Assembly: GCA_016648135.1 (NCBI GenBank)
Contig: JADDOH010002582.1
Span: 1 to 64,000 of the forward strand
DNA length: 64,000 nucleotides
Source: Agrypnia vestita
Lineage: Eukaryota; Arthropoda; Insecta; Trichoptera; Phryganeidae
Reading direction: 5' to 3'
Under the pieces are notes generated by a model. It made no database searches and was not told where the DNA came from. It saw nothing but the letters and a program-made list of their open reading frames with translations. Position numbers and translations under genes: made by a program. This document shows, in pieces, positions 32,820-45,260 of the stretch. Positions within the stretch are counted from its first letter, which is position 1. Every line of letters begins with the position of its first letter.

Positions 32820-33690
32820 GAACACAAATATTTGTAAATATCTATTGGTAGTATAAAATTTTGTATAATATTTGATTGTATAAAATTTGTTGCTCACAAT
32901 AATCTCTTTTCCATTAACTCGGTTTAGTTTACTTCTTAATTATTTTATTTGTATAGGTAGATATTTGTAGTGTAGATATTAAGCCCATGACATGTTAAAT
33001 AAATAGAATATTTAAAAAATAAGTAAGTTTTGTGTTCTAAGATTCTTGAACAGATTTATTGATGTGGGGCGGGGCAGACTTTCCATCCCTATTTTGTAAA
33101 CAGATTCCGATTCCTGTCGCGTAGAGACGAAACATTTTATTTAAAAAATATAGCTCGTAGGCGACAAAGAAAGCTAAAGCATAATGTGTCTACAGAACAA
33201 AGTATAAATATCATATTGTTTTTAAAAAAAAAGTAGGAACAGTGGAAAAAACATTAAAATCAAGCTACAAAATGAGAAAATTTTAACACTTCAAAATTTT
33301 CAAAATGGCGGCTTGAAAGTTCAAACATATAAATTTATTTAACCCAGCCTGGGCGAAGTGGGAAGATTAGGTCCCCCACATCGATATTTATCCCGATACC
33401 TCGGTAATTAATCGAACAATTAAGCCAATACTTCGTGTAATCTTAAATTAAAAGTTTTAAAATACATTTTTGTTTTTTTTTTAAATGAAAACTAAGAATT
33501 TACGGTAAAAATGTAAATATGGGTCAATAACGACCTGTTGGTGGTTTATTTGTTAAAAAAAAAAGCAGTGCCAATGAAATTTTCTTAATTCAATGTTTTT
33601 TTGGATACTGCAATGTAGGAGAGGTTTGAGTAAAGATATTATGGTTCGGATAAATAAAGAAAAATACGTAACTAAAACAAAACACAACCG
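32820..33690. other. Gene-less AT-rich stretch
   Basis: No repeat family or exon recognised. Confidence 0.4.
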
Positions 33691-33696
33691 AATCTC

Positions 33697-33882
33697 GGAC
33701 ATGTGATGAGACACCCAGAGAAGTACGAGATCTTGCATGCCATATTGCCGGAAAAGTGGAGCCCTGGAAGAAGGATAAAATCATGGATATAAAACCTGAG
33801 ATAGTGATTAAATAAAGTAATGATATCCAAAGTCCGTCGAACAGACTGGAAACAAGAAGAAGAATATAGGAGACAGAACTCA
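33697..33882 (+). pseudogene. Non-LTR retrotransposon 3' end fragment
   Basis: Reads GHVMRHPEKYEILHAILPEK then WSPGRRIKSWI before a stop, and further on KVMISKVRRTDWKQEEE in the same frame. GHVMR--EKYE-L and GRRRISWLxNLR are typical of the C-terminus of RTE-like elements of insects. The run AAGAAGAAGAA afterwards is like their 3' tails. Different subfamily from the 18.2 kb relic. Confidence 0.65.
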
Positions 33883-33884
33883 AA

Positions 33885-35405
33885 TTTTTATTTTTTTGAA
33901 AATAATATATTTAACATCTATCCATAAATATTAATAATATATAATATAAAATAGGTACCTATATACTTTCCGTGTGGAAATATTTCGATATTAAGTGTAC
34001 CAAAGATAACTTAATTGCTTTATTGTAACAAAGCTTAAATAGTGTTTCGGGATGATATTTTTTTCATCTTCAATTTTCGTCATCTTTTTTTCGTCGATAT
34101 TTTTTTCATCTTCATTTTTCATCATCAAAATAAATGCTTGTTTCAGAATTGTTTAGCAGTAATTTTAGCAAAAAAATTCGAAAGTTTTACACTTAATTGA
34201 TTCTCCAGACAGCAAACGCGTGAACCGTGTATCTAAGTACCTACTTTGAGTTTATTGATTTATAACATTTTAAGTGACATGTGCCTATTTGAATACAAAT
34301 TACATTTTTTATTAACTTTAATGTGGGATGCAGTAGATGTCACTTTGATACCTTGTCCTGGCTACTTTGCTAGACTTTTGTCTGTGCTGAAGTAGCCATT
34401 ACGCAATAGGCGCGTGCGGTGATTACATTAAATGACTTACGTAAACATATATCGTGGGAAAAAATCGTAATTAAATATTTATCTGACAGAATGATTTTGA
34501 TAGTAATATTTCCAGATATGTATTTTATTGTTATATAGATTTTTTAAAAATATATTTTCACGTAAAAATCCTGGTGTAAGCCACGTACCTGTTCACTGCA
34601 CGGTTCTGGTAAGCGCGCGATGTTCTACCATTACCGCTGTCGCCGTCAAAGTGCACTTAATCATTTGGAAAATTATTAATCTAAAATCATCGCAATAATA
34701 ATGAAGTTGTGTTCACGGAAGACCGCGAACTTTGGAGATTATGAGCAGGTCCAATTTCACGGCGAAGCTGTGTAGGAACTGCAGCGCACCATCCCGCACA
34801 ACTTATCCAGCGGAGTTGGCCGGCTAAAGTTTATCGGTGGAATTACTTCGCCGATACAACGCGGACTTAATGCTGTGTTTGCCCTTAAGTTATTCCGCAG
34901 AGATGTTGCTTCTGAATAATATATTTCAGAAGTGGGCGACCCCAGAGGCGCGCTGCTTCCCGATCAAAGGGCCGCGGGTTCGGTCCATGTCGGAGCGAAA
35001 CTGTATTTGTGAGGATTCGAGAAATTATTGCTCAGTATCGTCAGTGGCGTCCCAAGGTCAAATTTTAAAACGCTGCCTCTACTATTTTATAAGCACACAC
35101 TGTAATAGAGGAATACAATTTATAATATATAGTGTATTCCTCTAATATGCTATAAATTCATTATGTAGTGTAATCAATTCAGAAAAAAAATTGCAATATA
35201 CCCACGTGTAATCTTGGAAATTTTGATTATTGTCTTTAGCAGTAGGTATCAACGACAACTACGTAGATTATCCGTTTCAACGCAATGCTTTCGCGCTTTG
35301 TCGAATTTTTAAAATATAATTTTATGGATTTACTTGCCTGTACCCATGGGAAATCTTTGTTCTTTTCTTGAAATTCTTGAAATAGAGCAAAAATAAATAT
35401 ATTTG
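33885..35405. other. Spacer with a GC-rich island at 34.56-35.05 kb
   Basis: The island (about 490 bp) has balanced base composition and an open + frame of 102 codons (34837-35145) with no known domain. It ends in a small hairpin, AGAGGAATAC (35106) with GTATTCCTCT (35131). The remainder is AT-rich. The island could be regulatory or an unrecognised exon. Confidence 0.35.
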
Positions 35406-35409
35406 GGGT

Positions 35410-35632
35410 AAACAAGCAAAGGCAGCAATATATAAATGAATTGAATGAGGAATACTTCCTAATTTATAATGTACTGAATTCTATAGGAAAAATTAATAGG
35501 AAAAGTGATTTTGGAAAGGCTATCCTGTATCTATATACATAAAATCTGGAATCCTCGATGACTGCATTCAAAACATTTTTTATTTTTTTCATGTTACTGC
35601 CTTTGCTTTTATACCCTACATATGATCTAATG
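35410..35632. mobile_element. Second copy of the AAAGGCAGCAATA foldback MITE
   Basis: Starts CAAAGGCAGCAATATATAAA and ends TTACTGCCTTTGCTTTTATA. Shares GACTGCATTCAAAACATTTT with the copy at 28655-28885. Confidence 0.55.
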
Positions 35633-35947
35633 TAAAAAAATATTATTCATAAATTTTTAAATTGTCTAAAATTAAAACCCATGTATTTTCTCAGCATTAT
35701 CATAAAACTAGATTATTCTTCCTTTCTTTTTTCCTCTGACATTTCATCAAAAATCGTCAAAACATTATAGTTTTTTTTTAATAAAACATCTAGAATTTCA
35801 TTTTTTTCTTTTATCACGTTCGTGCTCATGTTGATTTGAATTAATTAATTTAACAAACTTTGCCCATATTGTACCTGTATAGTGATTTAAAAAAAATAAA
35901 TACCATAAAATATAAATATATCTAATATAATGTAATAAGTATTAAGT

Positions 35948-36300
35948 ATATGAAATTGCCGTTTTTTAATTTGCTATCTTTTCAATAACTTGCATTCGAC
36001 TTGGAATTCCAAATTCAAATTGATGCCTATAAGCTATGATATTTCTCTTTCAAAATTATGTATTCATTTTTTTCCTGCAGTTTGTTTTTCCTGTAATATC
36101 GCTGTGTCTGCGACCATGGAGAAATTAAAAATTTACGTTATTTTCGAATATGAGTTCCATCGTGGCACTAATATTGCACGGACGGCACACATCAATGATG
36201 TGTATGGATCAGGTAGGTACCGCAAATGAACGTACGCTGATTTCGTTTTGACCTCAAAGACGAGCCCAGTGGACGACCGGAAACTACAGTCACAGGTACC
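35948..36300 (+). pseudogene. Mariner transposase remnant, N-terminal, deleted
   Basis: ATG at 36116 opens EKLKIYVIFEYEFHRGTNIA then RTAHINDVYGSG, the same start as the mariner at 63.6 kb (EYEFHRGT, INDVYG). A deletion/frameshift follows, and only DEPSGRPETT-like code (GAGCCCAGTGGACGACCGGA) remains by 36290. Upstream GAAATTGCCGTTTTTTAATTTG at 35951 resembles the terminal inverted repeat. The element is dead and its right end is not seen. Confidence 0.75.
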
Positions 36301-37980
36301 TATTATCTAATATTATTATCTTATCTAATATTATTATCACCTAATATTATCTTTTTGAAGTTTATCTGTTTCTTCTCAGTATCGTTCTCCTAGATTTATT
36401 TTCCAGTACTAATATTTTTTTCATTTATTCTTCAGAAGCCAGAAATAAAAGGATGAAGATACTTTAATCTCTCTTTGTCTCAGAGATTTCTGAGTAAGTT
36501 TCGATATGTATTAAATACATCATTCTACTCTGTATATGGAATACATAAAGCAATGAATAATTGCTTGATTTGTGCTCATCGTTGTAATGTACTTTAGGCG
36601 TTTTGTGTGATCTACCTCTCTTATCGCTTGTTTAATACTAATAAATCCCAACAAGTATATTAGGAACCTAATTTTTCAGTAAGTAATATTAATTTAAACA
36701 AATAATCAAAGTCAATTTAACCACCTCGATACATGACGCCTTATCGAAAATGGTTGGTACGAAGATAGTTACATAAATGTTAAAGTTACTATAACTAATA
36801 AGAAAATGAATTTAATAATAAAGAATACTATCGAATTATCTATTTTGACTGTGTTAGTAGTATAATATAAAAGTATATATTTACCGTGTTCAAAATGCGT
36901 AACTGTTCGATAAATTATTTCCATCCCGTTATTTTCAAGGGAGAAAATACGCACTGCTACACTAGTGCGAATATAATATTTTAAAACGTATCCCAAGAGG
37001 GGGCGTCTACATCACAAACGTCTGTATTTCCACAATTTAATAACAACTTCATACATTTAAGTGCCTTTTTATGATAATGGGGTTATTTATGGTGGAACAA
37101 ATCTTTTCTCCGCAGTCGAGACGCCGCCGCCGCTAGCTGAAGAAAGTTTTGCACTTTCCACGGAAAAGTTTCTTGTTCCCGGCTATTTGTTTCTTTTTTG
37201 TTGGATATTTGAAAATGTTATAAACCAACGTTTTTAGTTGTCGACAAATTATTCAAGAAAATATATTGGCAAGATGATATGTGTGTTGGAAAATCGAGGC
37301 GTTAGAGTCGCGGTGGTGGCAATGCACGCTGTGAATTCCACGGACAGCTCACGGAACAAACAGCTCCATTTTAAAAGATATAAATGTTGAGAAAATGAAC
37401 AATAAACGTTGAGTTTCCACAAATCTAATGGGCATATTAAAATACTTGAGATATGTCACGAGACTGACCGACAGTAAGGCAAAGTCGAGGGAACCCGTCC
37501 CTACGGAAAACACAAGTCCACTAGATGACGAACCTGACGGTGAAGTCCGCAACCAATGGCTCGCTTCAGGAAGCCATTAGGAATTTTGCATTAATTAGGT
37601 GACAACCTGTCAATAATTACAGGAAAAAACACGTTTTCAAAATTATACAGAATAGTCGATACTTGCTTTCGGGTATTGTATAATAAGTAGGTAACTTACC
37701 GAAGCCGGATAAGCAAAACTCAGTGATTCGGATTTTTAAATCCCTAGTTATATCAATTAATTTATAATTAATTATAAAATAATTAATTTTTAATTTTAAG
37801 ACAGTAACACACCATACATAAACCACACAGATTATTTTTAACGTTGATCGGTTCCTTTACTACTATCTTCGTTCACCCTGACAAAAAATAATCGATGTGA
37901 TTTATAGAAAGTTACTTTTTTTAAATTAATAATTGTGTTTAACCACATAGTTAACGCTGTAAACAATGACTATGTCGAGA
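36301..37980. other. Spacer with a GC-rich island at 37.08-37.56 kb
   Basis: The island contains CAGTCGAGACGCCGCCGCCG and a 67-codon - strand frame without a known domain. Flanks are AT-rich. No gene supported. Possible conserved regulatory DNA. Confidence 0.35.
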
Positions 37981-37984
37981 AAAC

Positions 37985-38041
37985 TATTACATATATATAC
38001 ATATGTATATAATATATATATATATAATCTATATATATATA

Positions 38042-38082
<41 letters not shown>
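37985..38082. repeat. AT dinucleotide microsatellite
   Basis: About 100 bp of (TA)n with a few TCTATA and CATATG interruptions, expected to be length-variable. Confidence 0.9.
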
Positions 38083-38085
<3 letters not shown>

Positions 38086-38159
38086 CTACTTAATATAATG
38101 TTAGGTACCTAAGTGTATTTAACCACTAGTTTATTCGAATAGTGAAAGGCTGTAATAAA

Positions 38160-39524
38160 TATACAGGGTTATTTGGAAAACATTAATAACCTCGCAGGAT
38201 TATATTCCTGCCTCGGTTATGAGTCGAAAATGCGACATCAAAGTTTGCATTTTTTAAAAATATTTCTTACTTATTTTTTGTAGAATGTTGGACTATCATT
38301 ACAGTAACTTATATTATAGATGTAGAAATTATGTTTGATAGTTTATTTTTGGGCCACAAAACTTAGAGAAATGAGCATGAAATATAATAAATTTAGACAC
38401 TATTTTTATCATTCGATTTAAATAAAATACCGTCTTGTCTTTTTAATTTTGACTGACCAATTTTTGTGATAAAGTAGTTCATAACCTAACCTAATCTTAC
38501 CTATTTTAGTTGGCACTTTCAGTTCAGATATATTTATTAAATTGCTTAAAATAGCCTTAGGTTTACGATAATAAATAAAAAAACGAGCAAGCCTTACAGT
38601 AGTCGCATATGATGTGTAACATTTGACATCTCACAATTGAGCACCAACAATATCAATTGAGCACCAACAGAAATTAACATCAAAATTTAAAAAAGTTAAT
38701 ATTTACCTATACATTTATTAATTAGTAAATACAAGAAAATGTATGTACCTTATATCTACATACGCATTTTGGTTAAAAATGTGATTGGTCAATTATATGC
38801 TTTTATTTATTGTCATAGATGGCGGTAATGTGCCTCTATACGTATTGTACGAAAACTTTGAATAAATATTTAAAAATACACAAATAAAATTTGAGAATGT
38901 AAATCATTAAGGATAGTTATTGTTTACATTAATGTATTTTTTTTTTATTGGAGTGTTACGAAGATATAAGCCAAAATATATCAAAGTTACGCCAGCCTTG
39001 CAACATATGTATACAGGGTGTACCAGAGCTAGCAGCAGAAACTTGGCTGGTAGATTCCTGACTATGTTATGAGTCTTAAATGTTCAAGCAACCATGATCT
39101 AATATCAATTGTTATGGAGATATGCAATATCAAAGTTTGCATTTTTTTCTCAATATTCTGACTTATTTTTTTCAAAAGTTGAACTATCATTACAGTAACT
39201 TATATCGATTACAAAAAATTCATTCGTTTCAATACAAGTTAAATAAAATGATAAAAACCCTGAAAAATTTCCAATTGTAATTCGAAGATTATTATTATTT
39301 TATTTGACTTGTATTAAAATTATTTGATATAAGTTACTGGTATGATGGTCCAACGTATTACAAAAAATAAGTCAAAAATATTGAGAAAAAAATGCACACT
39401 TTGATGTCGTGTACCTTCATAACTGTTGATATTAGGTCTTGGCTGCTTGAACATTTTCGTCTCATAATCAAGGCAGTAATATAGTCCTGCGAGGTTATTA
39501 ATGTTTTCCAAATAACCCTGTATA
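38160..39524. mobile_element. Foldback element, 1.37 kb, perfect 40-bp ends
   Basis: The left end TATACAGGGTTATTTGGAAA... (38160-38199) is exactly complementary to 39485-39524. Pairing continues imperfectly for about 190 bp on each side (ATCAAAGTTTGCATTTTT, TTACAGTAACTTATAT). Between the arms lies another copy of the same repeat family (39010-39250, start TACAGGGTGTACCAGAGC) in the left-arm orientation. No coding. 38634-38672 holds a small direct duplication of CAATTGAGCACCAACA. Confidence 0.75.
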
Positions 39525-39529
39525 AAATA

Positions 39530-40155
39530 TTTTTTATACAATTTGGAGGAGGAATCTTGAGAAGCTAAATTGCTTTTTACAAAAACAAAACGCGCCATTA
39601 AGTTTATTGTTCAGTGGTGTACATGATGATGTTTATCGCAGTTTTTTCTAAGATGTAAATTTTTAACTTAAATAAATCTTAATTTGTAGTTCGTGCTCTG
39701 CTCATGCTATTGAAATGTTTCAATGAACGTATTCTAATTAAGAATTACCAATGTCAAATGAATGTTAATGAATTCACTTTGGAAATGCTTGATATCAGAT
39801 CAAAGGCCCGAATATTTAGGCAATAACTTGATCTTCGTTCACCAGGGGTAACTAAATAAATGCTTTAATATTTGAATTTCAGGCATTACAGTAATATGAC
39901 ATATTTTTATATTTCAGTATAATAATTTGAATATATTTAGGTGTTAATGAATGAAAATGTAGAGCTCAAAGAAAGATAAATTCATAAATTAAAGTTTTCA
40001 AATGATGTTTTTAATGCTTTTATTGAATTTTAACATTTACTACTGAACAACAACCGGTCGTCAGACTATAGTTCTACTACTTTTATTTAAGCGGATATCT
40101 CAGAATCATTTGAATTCCACAAAATGTAAATTATATATATATATATATATTTTTT
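39530..40155. other. Gene-less AT-rich stretch
   Basis: No recognisable gene. A short TA run lies at 40131-40150. Confidence 0.4.
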
Positions 40156-40157
40156 TT

Positions 40158-40342
40158 TTAAATAAATAGAGATGCGAACACGGAATACGTGTCACATCAA
40201 TATTCTTACTATTTTCAAACTAAGCTAAACGCTTGTGCTATGAAAATAGGACTAACTTGCTAGTCTGGGCTGAGATTCGAACCCGCGACCATTGGATCAC
40301 GAGGCGAGTGTCCTAACCACAAGACCAACAAGCTACTCTATA
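40158..40342 (-). mobile_element. tRNA-derived SINE, near full length
   Basis: The - strand reads AGAGTAGCTTGTTGGTCTTG, then a B-box GGTTCGAATCTC and CTAGCAAGTTAGTCCTATTT, then the tail ending with CGTATTCCGTGTTCGC. The complement shows GATTCGAACCCGCGACC in the + strand. It lies between two TA-rich runs, typical SINE insertion sites. Confidence 0.78.
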
Positions 40343-42765
40343 TATATATATCTTGTAAGTATGCTTTATTGCCTAATGCAATAATCTTCTAATTTGTTAA
40401 ATATCAAATTATTTAAAATCGGTCTCAATAATTTATTTTGATTGTAAATTGTGTTATTGGTTACATAAAAAATTCAGAATAAATTACGGGGAGTAAGTAC
40501 CTAAGTAACTTAAATCAGAATGTATCTCGTAATATTCTTAGTCATGTTTTTTATCATACATTCAATTCAAGTAGGTAGGTGTATAATAATAATCTATCAG
40601 ATACGTACATATTTAATTTCGACAACTTTTTTATAATATACCTACGCATAAGTACATTTCATTCTTCAAAGTGACTGCACACGCCTGCAATGATAAATCT
40701 ATTATTCATTTACCAAAATACAGGGTTTATCAGAGGTAGTTCACAATACTTAAAAAAAGCGACTTAAAAACATTTTTAAAAAAAATATTTCTGGCTTAAC
40801 TTTAGTAAATCGTTGGACTGATATTAAAGTAACTTATATCGAATATTAAAAATTGTTTCGTCTTAATATAAGTCAAATAAAATTACTAAAACCCTGTTAA
40901 AAATTCTAGAAGTATTTCTTGAAGATTTTAATAATTTTATTTTACTTGATTATTATTTTTTTATTTGTACAGCTGTACATTTGTACGTACACTGATCTTT
41001 ATAAAATAAATTATAACTATGTCATTATATTCTAAACATTTCATTGCCCCTTTATTCTATTTCTATTACTTAAACACTCTAAGGGGTGAGATTTATTAAT
41101 GAAATAATCTTGGCGTAGGGCCATGGTTTTGTTTAATTTTGTAAGAGATGGTATATACCTACATATCTACATAAATCTTGATATACACATATCTACAGCA
41201 GCAAAGTTTATTTTTATTGTATTTAATTTAAAATATAACAGAAATACTTTTTTTTAACATATAGTAAAAAACATCATCTTTTATTTATAAAATGTGTAAA
41301 ATGTTTTCCTCAAATTTGTCATTTAATTCGTGTTTTAAAGATCTACGTACAATATTATCAATAAGTTAACATGTCCGCGCAATGTTCTCAAGTTTCGCTA
41401 TGAAGCGAAGCGAACGAACCTTACCTAGTTGGAAAACACCTGCTATTGGTCGGGCGGGTGGCTGGCCCGCTCGGGGATTGGCGGGGTGGGGCAGGGTGGC
41501 CGCAAGAAACCTTCGCCGTGAAAGGAGCGCGGCCGAAGTTCTTGCCCTTCTAATATAATAAGATTAGTGCGACGGGACACCCAGTAGTCCCGGGGCACAG
41601 GGTGTGCCCGCGCTGCCCACCCGGCCCTTTGATGTCGCAGACACGACGAACTAAATATGTTATTGCAAAAACGGCGATTTTCGGTTAAGATTTGAATTTG
41701 CATTATTAGGAAACGTAAATTATTGAATTACCTATTTTAAGAAAAAATTAAGTGTATTGTGTCTGTACTGTTGAAGTATAGTCTGTGCTATTCTGAAAAT
41801 GGCAATATTGAGATGTCTGATCTTTATCCCAATCTTGACAGGTATGTATAACATTGTTTTGCCGCCAATTTCGATGTTTTAAGTTTGACATGTTTGAAAT
41901 TAATGGATTCAATCAATCAGAAAGCTCTAGCGCGTAAAGAAAACTTTAGTTATTCACAATTACGAATAATGAGCTTTAGATATAATTGATTAATTTCAAA
42001 CCTGTCAAATATAAAACATCAAAAAAACGGCATCACAATGTTATACAATAACTATAAAGATACAGGAAATAGCAATATTGCTTAGTTCAGAATATGGATG
42101 AGTATCAAATGTTTAGGTATTAGGCATCCATCGACTGTCCAGATTTAAAAGCAAACTTTGTATTAAAACTCCATGTTATAATACAGATTGTTAAAAAAGC
42201 CTCGTCAATGCAATTATAGAGCTGGAAATTCTCACTCTATGCTATTTGACATATTGCAAGTAGGTAACATATGTTAGTGGTGTAAATTTTGTAGATTTAA
42301 TACAATATATTGATATTTTTTATTTATTAACCAATTCATTAGTAGCATTATTTTGATGACAAATAAATAAGCACTTTTCTTCTAACTACATTTTGTTGCC
42401 TTGCATCATAATTTAAATCACAATTTTTTTTTAATATCATAATATATAAGCATTGTGTTATGTGTACTCTATTGTGGATTTGTCTTTGGTATAAAAATTG
42501 AGAAATAATTATTTATCGTATTTCACGATCAATTGAAGTCGTTCTTATGCATGCTATTTTTTCATCGCTCTGCATTTCTTCGACCTCAAGAATGGATATT
42601 CACTGCAAATGCATATTTCGACGTTTTTTCCGAAAATTTCGGTTTTTATTATTAATTAATATCAGAATGTATATGCTGGACTATAATTTTTTAGGACGAT
42701 TACTTAGAAAAAATCTTTGTTCTTATATAAAAGTAATAAACTGAGTATTATTTACATTAATTAAT
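40343..42765. other. Spacer with a repeat fragment and a GC-rich island
   Basis: A copy of the ACAGGGT dispersed family lies at about 40720-40905 (ACAGGGTTTATCAGAGGTAG). The 41.37-41.72 kb segment is GC-rich, with an 86-codon - strand frame of no known domain. 41800-42060 has two inverted fragments similar to intron 7 near 13.63-13.74 kb (GAATTCATTAATTT / AATGGATTCAATC, TTGACATCTCAATATTGC / GCAATATTGAGATGTC), so an old repeat is present. Confidence 0.4.
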
Positions 42766-43069
42766 AAAATATAAGCATTAATCGGAAGGCCGCGGCCATA
42801 AAATACGTTTTCAGTGTTTTAGAAATCATCAATAGTTACAATACTGTAATGAATAATGATTTCAGAATGTTTTCTTACGAGTATAAAGCCAACACCAAGA
42901 TGATAGAAATCTATTAAAACAATTAACAAATGTTCAATATGAATAAAGGTATAACACTCGTAAGAAAACATTTTCTGCGATCATATAAATATTCAACAAC
43001 TATTGATGATTTTTAAGACACTGAAAATTAATTTTTTGGTTGCGGCCCGTCGATTAATGCTTATATTTT
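42766..43069. mobile_element. Foldback MITE, 304 bp
   Basis: The ends AAAATATAAGCATTAATCG (42766-42784) and CGATTAATGCTTATATTTT (43051-43069) are exact complements. GGCCGCGGCC / GGTTGCGGCC and CGTTTTCAGTGTTTTAGAAA / TTTTTAAGACACTGAAAA extend the pairing. No coding. A degraded relative is near 22.2 kb. Confidence 0.75.
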
Positions 43070-44750
43070 CTTAATTATTATAAATAATAGTCAGTTTATT
43101 ACTTTTATTTAAGGTTGCCAAAAGGTTGTTGTAATGCCAAAATATGCATTTGTAGTGAATGCCCAGCCTTAACGAAGACGCTGGCCAAGCACAAACTGCG
43201 CGTACAGTTATTGCCAGATACAAATAATTTACGGATACAAATTTTGGAGGATTAGGTGGGGTTACTCGTCCGCATGTACGGATTCAATTTTAAATTATTT
43301 CCTGCCCGTCTGGCCAAAACAGACTGGCTGGGATGAAAAGAATGACGCCGACTCGAATTTAAAATGGAAATCATAATGAGTAGCTAAATAAAATAATTAT
43401 ATTTAAAAACAATGAAGATACATCAAATACAAAGATATACCGAAAAATCCATCTTTAAAAAAAACTTGGTTACCACCAGGATTCGAACTGAACTTCACGG
43501 AATGCTTAGAGTATCATATCCCGGTGCAAGGGAATATAATCAGCCTTTTCAGTAGGCACCTCAAATTTTTTCATCCATATTAATTGTCATTGAAAAAATG
43601 CAAAAATAATCTTACCGTATGTATTCATAATAAATTATAATTTTTACTTTATAAATTATTTATAATATGCAAGTCCTCAATATAAGTCGACGTTACGATC
43701 TTTCTATTTATTAATTGACTGTTTTCATTTAAAAAATATATTAAAATGAAAATGTTGAAATTTCATCTAATCGTTTCTTTTCTAATCAGGGTGTATTATT
43801 TATGTATTTTAAAAGCGATCAATATTTAGACTAATTAAAAATTTTCCAATAGTATTCCAAAAGTTCTTCCAATCATCTATACCTTGAAAAAGACACGTTA
43901 TTATTCTGAAAATCTTCTTTTTTATCGTTATATAAATGTACTGGGTTGAGGCATAATTATGCACCGTTTCCAATTAAAATCATTTTGTAACATAATGAAA
44001 AACGAAAACAAATTTTGTACAATTATCATTCAAGGCCGTAGACACACCATCAACTTTGCTTCTCATTTGTTTGGAAGATGATCGATTCCGTGGGCAGTGT
44101 CCAGTGTCCTAGTGGTACACCTTTCGTCCGCTTGCACGGCGGCCAGAAGGGCCGGTCATCGAAATCCGAAGATCGACCCTTTCCTGACTTGTCTAAGATG
44201 GTGTCATCAGCTTTGAAGCAACTACCCTCGACATGTCCTTTCGCCAATCATTCCTTCGCCGTAAAGACCGCCGACATCGCGAAAAGACTCGAGAAGAAGC
44301 GGCATTTCACCCTTTCTTGAAATGTTACAGCACAATGCTGCTTATACATGTGTGGGTTTCAATGCGAATTTTAATTTCCTCATTCAATTCAATTCAATTC
44401 AATTCAATTCAATTTATTTCACGATAATATGTACATGACAAACAAAATGTTTAAGGCATACATATTAGGAAGTATATATCAAAAATGAAAGTATTTAATA
44501 AATTAAAAATAACATAAAATCTGGTCAAAGGTGTAGGAGAATCCCGCTTCGGAAAACCCCCTCAGACACCTCATCATATTATATACCTAATTGTATTAAA
44601 ACAGAAGTCAATTAAACGTTAAATAGATAAATGTAATAAACGGCGTATAGTTATGCATCAACCTATTAGTTATCTAGAAAAGAATGCCCATTCCCCGATC
44701 TAATAATAGCCGAAAAGAGTTTCTGTTTTTCGCGAAGGTATCAGGCACAA
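43070..44750. other. Spacer with GC-rich islands at 43.13-43.37 and 44.04-44.33 kb
   Basis: The second island is open in + (44078-44320, 80 codons: FVRLHGGQKGRSSKSEDRPF, then KQLPSTCPFANHSFAVKTAD) and in - without a recognisable domain. It has no good splice pair that I can assign. An (AATTC)n microsatellite lies at 44381-44412. No gene supported with confidence. Confidence 0.35.
44381..44412. repeat. (AATTC)n microsatellite
   Basis: About six head-to-tail copies of the 5-bp unit. Confidence 0.9.
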
Positions 44751-44752
44751 GT

Positions 44753-45260
44753 ATTTTTTACTCCCTTTCTTTTAACTCTTAGCGTCTGCTTGTCTGTCGA
44801 AAAAACTTTGGATCGATTTTTAACCCTTTTCCCATGATCCGATCGAGCTGAAACTTTGCAGGCAGACTCGTGGTGACGATGAAAATGATCTAACAAAATT
44901 TCGTTCAAAAAGTGTAATAATTATAGTATAATTTTGGATTTTTGAAATCACAAGGGTTTTTCAAATTGGAAACCATACAAATGTTCTAGGAAATGAATAG
45001 AATAACCGATATGATTTTAAAAAACGTGAAACTATTAAAATTAAAAATATAGTTACACTCACTTAAAAAATATCAACATCCATACCAGGTTTAAATCAAA
45101 ACACCGACGTTATAGTCCGTTTGAACCGCAGTTTGCAAGAAAAGTTTGATTACTACCAACGGCGGACTAATGACGTCACGGAATATTTAAAATTTGAATT
45201 ACTCCGTCAGTGTTATAGGTACTTCACTACGAATTTCGAAAATTTATGGCAATTGAATCG
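44753..45260 (-). repeat. Inverted copy of the GGGAGTAAAAA dispersed repeat
   Basis: The - strand has the same order as 16510-17130: TTTTTACTCCCTTTCTTTT and CGATCCAAAGTTTT on the complement, GATCGAGCTGAAACTTTGCA, and AATTATAGTATAATTTTGGA. The piece after 45000 (TACTCCGTCAGTGTTATAGG, ACTTCACTAC) also corresponds to 16.80-16.85 kb. Class unknown. Confidence 0.6.

Noticed and set aside
33553..33883. - strand hydrophobic frames (61-97 codons)
   Set aside because: Antisense of the non-LTR fragment GHVMRHPEKYEIL on the + strand.
43470..43510. ACCAGGATTCGAACTGAAC, B-box-like complement
   Set aside because: No A-box partner and no SINE tail; not enough to call a tRNA or SINE.
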